From the NCBI GenBank assembly GCA_018340805.1, contig JACMZG010001913.1:36842592-36906591 (forward strand): a stretch of DNA of 64,000 nucleotides, written 5' to 3'. The stretch is from Microvelia longipes. Lineage: Eukaryota > Arthropoda > Insecta > Hemiptera > Veliidae. Below the pieces are notes generated by a model. The model had not been told where the DNA came from and made no database searches. It worked only from the letters and a program-made list of their open reading frames with translations. This document shows, in pieces, positions 56,973-64,000 of the stretch (position 1 is its first letter; each line of letters begins with the position of its first letter). The position numbers and the translations under genes were made by a program.

Positions 56973-59061
56973 CATTGTAATATTATAATTAAAAATAAAA
57001 TGTAGAAACCTTTTTTTTACTAAACATATATTAGTTTCTTATAAGTTTTATTTACGTATAAATCAAGCCCTTGAATAAGAAACTTTACGGCGTTGTGCAA
57101 TTTGAATGTTTATTAAGTATATCCAAGTCAAGAACCTATCATATTACACCTTAGTAGCTCAGCGTCAGAGAAATAGCTAAGCTAAACTAAAGACAATTTC
57201 TATATTCTCATAAAAGATTCTAACATCAGAAAACTGAGATAACCATCAACTAATCTTCTTTATTTAACTTTCAAAAAACGCATTTAATTAGTGAGAACAA
57301 GACTTGAACATATTAAAAGACAACTATTTGTTTAAAACAAATATTTTTTAAGCTTAGAACCATTTTATGTTTTGACATACATATAAACAAAATCTATAGT
57401 TTCACACATAGCTTCATTGTTTTAGATTGTTTAAATTCAAGTTGAAACTATCTAATATCTTATATTGAAGTTGAAATTTCGATATCACTTGAGAATTTCT
57501 CTAATACATTACGGAAGCTTCCGAGTAATTTTACGAAAAGTACAGAGGCGTTGTTAAAGAAACAACTTAAATAAATGTAATACCTTCATCCAATTTCAGC
57601 GACGAGTTTCTATTAATAATGTCATATCTACAGTTACGTCGACTCTTGTGTCGAAATATTGGTATCGAAATAGATTGGACTTGATCTAACAGATACAATA
57701 CAATTTATATGAAATAGTTTTTAAAATACTCTCATCTTACTTAGACAGAGAAGGGAGGAAGGGTTGAGACGTTATGTACAATTTGTTCTCGTTTTAACTC
57801 CGACATCTTAAATTTAAAAGAAAACATTGTAATTAAACATTTCAAATTGTTTCCTTGTTCTTTGTTCCAATAAGATAAAGGCATTTGTAGAAATGCTAAT
57901 ATTCAAAAATATAAAGAAATATTGTTGAAGAGAATATCTGTTTTAGAATTTTGATGTTTTCGAGGCATTAATTTAAATTTTAATGAATATTACGTCTATT
58001 AAAATATATCTGTTATTACGTCAGTTGGTGAACTATCTTTTGATAACAAAGTCTAATTTCTAGATTTAGACTGTGAAGCTTAAAATTATTCTAAATTTTA
58101 TGGAGTTAGTATTGGGCCCAGATGCTTCCTTTTAATGTGGAATTGAAAATTTCAAACTTGAAAAATAGATAAAACTTCAATAAGTACTAACTTTAAAGAG
58201 CAATATCGAATCCCAACTATGTACACATCTTCTAAGTTGCTTAAGAATAATTTCATAATAATGCTGGGAATATAAGAAGCAAGGCTACCAATACAACTGC
58301 TGCAACAAAGCTATTCCATAGATTGAAAGAATACCAAGGGGGAATTATTAGCAGAAAAAACATTTCAGCAGATCATTAGCCAAATGTAAGTAACTTAAAC
58401 TTATTTTTCGTAAACACAGCTGTTATCGATTTAGGAAAACTTTATCTAAAGCGCGATATGAATATTTAAAATTTTTATTGACCCATAACTAGACCAATAG
58501 TTACTTACGCACCAAAAGAGTAAAGAGTAAAAACTTTCAGCAAGAATCATATTTCATATGTTTCATGTGTTTTTTTTATAATTTTTGATGTCTTAGTTAA
58601 AAGATGAATAATTAGTAAATTTTTATTCTAAATATTAAACATTTCACCATTTTACAAATTCACAGGCTAATCTGAAGAGAATTTTACATGTACTGAAACA
58701 AACAAAAAGTTTAAACAACAGTCCCCCCCTCCCTGTATATGACAAGAAGCAACAAGCATATTATTTTAATAAACTTTTTTTAGAACTTTTTTAGAAATAA
58801 AACTAGGACACAATGTCTGGCATCATTTCTTTAAAACGGATGCTGTATAGTTCGTTAACCATTATATGATTCTAGTGCCAAGTCTTAGAAGAAGGATACT
58901 GACGATAAAAATAAATAATATATTTGCCGGATAAGAAAGTAATAAATATAAATTTCCTCGATATCTATTAAAATTTATAGTCTTCTGAGTTCAAAAAGGA
59001 AGTAAACTAGCAGATGAAAATAAAAATATTTTTTTGACACATTAAAAGAGTAAAAATCTAA

Positions 59062-59226
59062 AAGAATTAATTGACCAAAGATTCAGCGAATTCCAGAAAT
59101 CTAAAACATGAATTTGACCGAAGATTCAGCAAATTCCAGCAAATTTAAAACAAGAATTTGACCGAAAATTCAGCGAATTCTAGCAAATCTAAAACAAGAA
59201 TTTGACTGAAGATTCAGCGAATTCTA
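59062..59226 (+). repeat. Tandem repeat, 44 bp unit
   Basis: About 3.6 copies of a unit like GAATTTGACCGAAGATTCAG followed by CGAATTCCAGCAAATCTAAA. Unit starts near 59110, 59154 and 59198 give an exact 44 bp period. Confidence 0.85.
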
Positions 59227-60402
59227 GAGTGAAAAAGATTTAATGAGCTTCATCAAAATAACTGCATTTATTTTGCATTTAAATGAATGTATATGAATTT
59301 ATGATTTTGTAAGCCATAGATAAAGTGAGAATGAATTTATTGACTGATGAGAAAACACTAATAGTTGCTGAGATCAGTCTGTTTCGAAAGTTATGTCACT
59401 TACGTTAGAAATCGACCAATGAAAGTATCTTATCGACAAATAGTCGTATTTTTTTTTAGTCGTATACTTACATTGTTTGATACATAAATGGTTTCGTGTT
59501 TTATTATTTTATACAATCACAATGTAAAAGACCCTTATGAAATAAACGAATGACAGGTAGTACGATTAAGCATACAAGTTTTCATATAATGCTTTGTTTT
59601 TTTTTAAAAAAATAGTCCCACATACTCTTTACATAGCAACAAAAAAACTTAATATCTTGAAAAGTCGATCCCTATATTATTGGAAAATTTAAAATATTGG
59701 ATGTTATATTTCCTTAAAGTAAAGAAAGTACGGAAAAGGAAAACAAAGAATATTTGCATTTAAAATACAAGAAAGAATATTTCTGAGAAAACTTTTCCGA
59801 GGAAGAATATTCTGAGAATAACAAAATTTATTGATCGTAAAAAAATCCAATGAATATAATATGTGTAGAATGTCGGAAAGTATACGAGAACGTCAGACAG
59901 GGGTAAACTCGGTGCTGGCATCTAGCGGCAGTTCTGAAACTAACCCTCCTTACCATAACATTAACTAGTAACGCACACTTTTCTTAGTTATTATTATGAA
60001 ATTAATTGTTCTTTATTACTATTGTAACGGCATGAGTGTCTACTATAAATTGGTCATTAATTAAACCACAGAAATAATTACAAAAAGAAATTATTCAGAT
60101 AAATCGATAAAGGAGTAATTTGCTAAAAAAGGTCGACAGGAGCGCATTCTCGTGGGTAGCATATTAAACAAGTTAACAAACTGCAGAATTAACTTGTTCT
60201 TGTCCCAACTAATAAATCCCAGGCCTATCTCTCTTTATCAATGAATTATTTGAAAACATAATGATCAATAGAGTAATTCAGAGTGATTTTGTGTTCAAAT
60301 CGTGTATACTAACAATTTGAATAAGTGCGTTCATATTGTAAACATAAGCGTTTGTGTGACTTCCAGAGTCTTGTCGGCATAATTTCTTGAAATTAATAAA
60401 TA

Positions 60403-60794
60403 CAGTCTATCGTTTAGTTTAAAAATCCCCAAGGTCATAAGTATTTTGGGGATTGACCAATCAGAGAAGCCGCTGCCAACCTCTCACTTAAAAAGAGAAA
60501 AAAAACCCCTACCACAATAACCGCTGTAGGGAAAAAACCTTCTTCCCAGCAATCGTTCACTTTGTTTGTGGTTCTTCTTTTGATTACATCGTTTTGAAAA
60601 CTACTTTCAAATGAAATTTTGACATAAAACTACACAAAAGAAATGTAAAAAAACATCCCCTAGAAAATACGGGTAAAATAACACGATTTGTTTACATAGT
60701 TTTTTCCCGCTCCCTTCTTGCAAGGATTTTTTTTCTTAAGAATCAGTGGTGTCTAAACTGACCTGTCAAGATTTTTAAACTAAACGATAGACTG
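60403..60794. mobile_element. Tc1/mariner-type MITE, intact copy
   Basis: A TA target duplication (60401-60402 and 60795-60796) flanks perfect 25 bp terminal inverted repeats beginning CAGTCTATCGTTTAGTTT. The unit is 392 bp with no transposase frame. The TA duplication and CAGT start are hallmarks of the Tc1/mariner superfamily. A second, interrupted copy is at 34525-35074. Confidence 0.85.
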
Positions 60795-62219
60795 TAGATC
60801 ATAATTTTTAACAATTGTATACGATACTATTTCCTTGTATTGCTTAGGCGAACACACGATAGGGTGCCTAGAAAAGGATCCCGAGGAGTAGATACTGTTA
60901 GTAGATATAGTTGATTGTAGAAGTTTACACCGGAAATCGGATTAAGTGACAACACACCATGTACCATACGAAGGACTCTAACCATAAACAAAGCGGTTAG
61001 CGGATTCTTGAAAAAGAACAAGGCGGTACCTGTTGGTTAGCGGCGGGCGGAAAGCTAGGCTCGAGTATGTATTGCATTAAGACGCACACGCACACTGCTA
61101 TCTTCATGTATTTTCACACCTTTCTTCTGTACATGAACGTTGACCGCACAACAGTAAACAATTATTCCCGTATTACCGTATTTATTCATAATTATTTTAC
61201 CAGTTGATTTGTTTCCAAACATTTTTTACGAAATTACCTAAAAGTAATATTTACCCAGCTAAAAGATAATTTTTCGGACTTGCTTCATCATAAATTCCAT
61301 TGCCAGGAAAATTTAAGTCAAAACTTTTTAGGGGTGAAACCAAATTTTATCGCAAAATGGACAAACATTTTTTTGATACCCTTTTAATATTTTTAGAAAT
61401 TCAATATAAATTCAGAGGAAGCTTAAATGAGCCGTTTTGAGGTTTTCCAAACCTTTTCATACGTTATCCTTTTATTGTAGAAAATATTCCAGAAACGCGC
61501 AAGTGACTCGTTAAAAGTAATCCTTATTCCTTCACAAAGACAATAACAGAACACTTCACTCCGAAAAACCTGACTTTACTTTATCTCCAATTTACTTTCT
61601 AATTAAGAAAATTAAAACTTAAGGGAAAAATAATAAAAAAAAAGTTCACTTGACAAAAAAATGTGTTGGAGCCAGGAATTTGTCAAACTGGAAAAAACTG
61701 TAAAAAGCACTCCTTTCCAAAACACTTTAATGGATGGCGTAATTTATTTAACTCACTTTTACTAACTTAAGTAGAAAGAATTGTCTTTTAAAAATACATA
61801 AACAAAGTACAAAAAAAATAAAACAAAAAGTAAAAAAAAAATATCTTTCCCTTTTTTTACGAAGAAAAAAAAAGGGTTTTGGGTTAGAAGAAATAAGAAC
61901 AATTAAACAGTACCAGGAAAAGAAGAGGAATGTACAAAAAGTTAAAAAGTAATTTACAATATCCTTCTCAGTTTAAATAAACTAATTTTTAAGGCTTATA
62001 ACGTTATTCATAAAGCTTACACATTGATTGAGCTAAGCTTAAGCGAAGATGAATTAAATAATTAAAATAATACAAAGGAAGTCACGTCGAAGAGAAATTC
62101 CGGCGCGAATGCCGTATGCCGGACGAATTTTGAAATGCGTACTTCCAATCTTAAGAATTTTTGGTTCTGGTATATAGCATTTTATTATACTTGAGCAATA
62201 GCATTTTAATTATTATTAA
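60795..62219. other. No recognised feature
   Basis: AT-rich with A-runs around 61800-61870. A somewhat GC-richer part at 60850-61100 holds a 64-codon minus-strand frame with no recognisable family. Confidence 0.35.
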
Positions 62220-62654
62220 AGATTGGGGTTGGAGTCGAGGATAGACCCCATTTGCACTGCGACTGGAAGTCTATTGTACAATCCCCTCAATTGGTCCAGG
62301 TCAGAATAATCCTTTTTCCCGGACTAGGTCTAGGATCTTTTTGACCAGTGATTCATTGGTAGAGTCAAACTTAGTGAGAATGCTGCTACCAAAGTTGGTG
62401 AACCTTTGAAAGGCTAGGGCTTCACATCTCAGAAGTATGTGAGATGCAGTTTCAGTTTCCGATTCACAAAGCCTACACACTGGGTTATCTTTAAAGATAC
62501 CAATGGTATGGAGATGTTTTCGGAGGTGACAGTGACCAGTCAGTAGTCCAGTTACTGTTCTAAGGTCCCTTCTGCTGAGACTGAGGAGGTCCTCAGTTAC
62601 TTTGGGACTGGGTCCTTTTAACATAAGTTTACTGTGCATTTTAATACTTCTCAC
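62220..62654 (-). pseudogene. I-like LINE C-terminal fragment, second family
   Basis: The open minus-strand frame (62654 to 62301) reads RTVTGLLTGHCHLRKHL and a zinc knuckle CRLCESETETASHILLRC. This matches the layout of the fragment at 10730 with clearly different wording, so it is another family of the same group. It has no RNase H part. The 3' untranslated region of about 80 bases ends in TAATAATAATT-like sequence near 62210, suggestive of the TAA-type tails of I elements. Confidence 0.65.
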
Positions 62655-62761
62655 TCAATTTTTCCTGGATTTTTTCAATGGAAATGCGCAAATTTAGTTT
62701 TTACAAAATTACGCACAATATCATTCGCAATTAATTATTGCACAAAAAAGTACATTTTTGG

Positions 62762-63410
62762 ACTTGATGTCATCGATTTTAATATAACTTGGCTGACAGG
62801 TAGGCACCATAGAGGAAAGAGAAAAATCCAGATTTTTGGCTCATTTGGTGCAGCCATATTGCCGTATGTCAAAATGTAAAGAAGTCACTGTTTTTGCAAT
62901 TTCTATTAATGATAATGCGATAACTTATTAATGATTATAACTTAACTTTTTACAGTTAGACAAACCTTGACACACGTTATGAGCTACTGTGTCCTATCCC
63001 ACGAGGGTCCCAAAATGAAACTTTTTGGACATTTAACTAACAGTTCAAGCTCTTTTCAGAATTTTTCTTTCAATTCTTTTTTTTAAATTGACTTTTTGAG
63101 ATATTAGCATTTTTATTTTATATTTGCTCAAAATAAAAACTTGTAGCAAATAATCCAAAAGTATGTAGAATCTATTTAAATAGCCAAGTTTAAGCTTTTA
63201 AACGACATCAAAATAAAAATCATAGCCCACGAAGCATTTTAGGTACAGCCATTTTTGCAGTCAAAGAAATGTTGTATATCACATATTTAAAAAAAAAATA
63301 CCACTCTCCTGCGGCAATATGGCTGCACCAAATGAGCCAAAAATCTAGATTTTTTTCTTCGATAGTGCCCATCTGTCAGTCAAGTTATATTAAAATTGGT
63401 GACAGCAGGT
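62762..63410. mobile_element. TIR or fold-back element, ~100 bp arms
   Basis: The left arm 62762-62864 and right arm 63312-63410 are reverse complements (TTTTGGCTCATTTGGTGCAG, GCCATATTGCCG and TTTTAATATAACTTG are shared). The 450 bp interior is AT-rich without an open frame. Superfamily unassigned. Confidence 0.65.
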
Positions 63411-63599
63411 GTTTTTGCCTGTGTTGATTTGATATGGAATGACCCTAAAGCTACTGAATTCGCATAATTATCTTGTTGGTTAAACAAAGAATTGCAAAAA
63501 CAATGCCTCTAAAATTGGCTGTGCACAGTATTATTTACTCTACTTTAAAGCTCAGTTAGTGTTTATCTTTAACATTGTTTATTTTTAATATTGTTTATC

Positions 63600-64000
63600 T
63601 TTAGCACATTTTCTTTGAAAATACAGAAATACAGGCCTTCGACCCGTAGCCGCTTCTCGCCCCTTCCGCTCCGCGGCGTTGGCCCACCGAACCACTTTGC
63701 GGCCCGAATGCCTCTCTGTGGCCGCTTCGCGGCCACATTGTTTTTTTTATGTATTATGTGTTGCTTCATTATTGTTCTTGTTACATGACATTTTGCTACG
63801 TATTTAGCGAATTTTTATTGCTTCGCTATTTTTGTTTTAGAATTTATTGTTACATGGCATTTTGCCATGTATCTAGCGAATTTTCACAGCCTCTTCACAC
63901 AGGCCCGCCTCGCGGGCCTGAGAAGCTATATCACTAATTTGATTTTATTAATTGAGATTTTAATAATACTCTATTATTAATAATGCTATTATATTAAAAC
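63600..64000 (-). repeat. GC-rich hairpin repeat, family G, second copy
   Basis: The minus strand parallels 18250-18545: the AT-rich start, GGCCCGCGAGGCGGGCC (hairpin), AAAATTCGCTAG, TACATGGCA/TGCCATGTA (hairpin), GTGGCCGCGAAGCGGCCAC (8 bp stem, GAA loop) and GGGTCGAAGGCC. It lacks the GCGTATTAATT minisatellite and ends with TTTTCAAAGAAAATGTGC. The element may continue past the window end. The frames here on both strands are not genes. Confidence 0.75.

Larger units (their letters stand above)
56396..60402. other. Long AT-rich stretch, no gene seen
   Basis: Apart from the inverted repeat at 56734-56972 and the 44 bp tandem repeat at 59062-59226, I recognised no coding region, RNA gene or element boundary. 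Confidence 0.4.

Overview
This is a 64 kb AT-rich window of animal genomic DNA, most probably from an invertebrate such as an arthropod. The evidence is the repeat content: several tRNA-derived SINE families, Jockey-like and I-like LINE remnants, Tc1/mariner-type and other terminal-inverted-repeat elements, Penelope-like hammerhead motifs, and about 1.7 kb of (TA)n microsatellite in 18 main tracts. I see no prokaryotic features (operons, Shine-Dalgarno sites, CRISPR) and no gene for rRNA or a functional tRNA. I found no intact cellular protein-coding gene. Most longer open frames come from microsatellites or lie inside mobile-element debris.

Layout. 0-10.7 kb: SINE copies at 0.2 and 7.8 kb, a LINE 3' end at 3.7 kb, a long inverted repeat with hammerhead-like motifs at 4.0-4.6 kb and a fold-back element at 5.3-5.8 kb. 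10.7-13.5 kb: two diverging fragments of one I-like LINE (RNase H plus zinc knuckle). 16.4-21 kb: a 22-23 bp minisatellite and a GC-rich hairpin repeat containing the same minisatellite. 24-31 kb: long tRNA-headed SINEs, a roughly 2 kb inverted repeat with arms of about 630 bp, and a three-level nest of insertions at 29.1-30.9 kb. 32-35 kb: MITEs, one carrying another TIR element, and a Tc1/mariner-type MITE interrupted by a hammerhead-like fragment. 38.6-42.7 kb: a TIR element with 55 bp ends, a 20 bp minisatellite and a full copy of a hairpin-bearing repeat. 42.7-45.2 kb: a cluster of very long (TA)n tracts and Penelope-like 3' ends. 46.05-50.3 kb: the largest coding remnant, a 5'-truncated, frameshifted Jockey-like LINE on the minus strand. 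51-56.4 kb: more copies of the hairpin repeat, a possible hAT terminus, an N-terminal fragment of a ZMYM1/hAT-like protein and a small GC-rich palindromic island. 56.4-64 kb: mostly unassigned AT-rich DNA with one intact Tc1/mariner-type MITE, a LINE end, a TIR element and a second copy of the GC-rich hairpin repeat.

The signal that best joins otherwise separate repeats is structural. Short hairpins with a GC-GNA-GC tip (usually GCGAAGC) recur in at least two unrelated families. In one family the outer stem pairs change together between copies. For convenience the families are called A-E (SINEs), H (roughly 720 bp hairpin repeat) and G (GC-rich hairpin repeat). These are labels for this window only, not database names. 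All family assignments come from reading the sequence by eye; no search was run.
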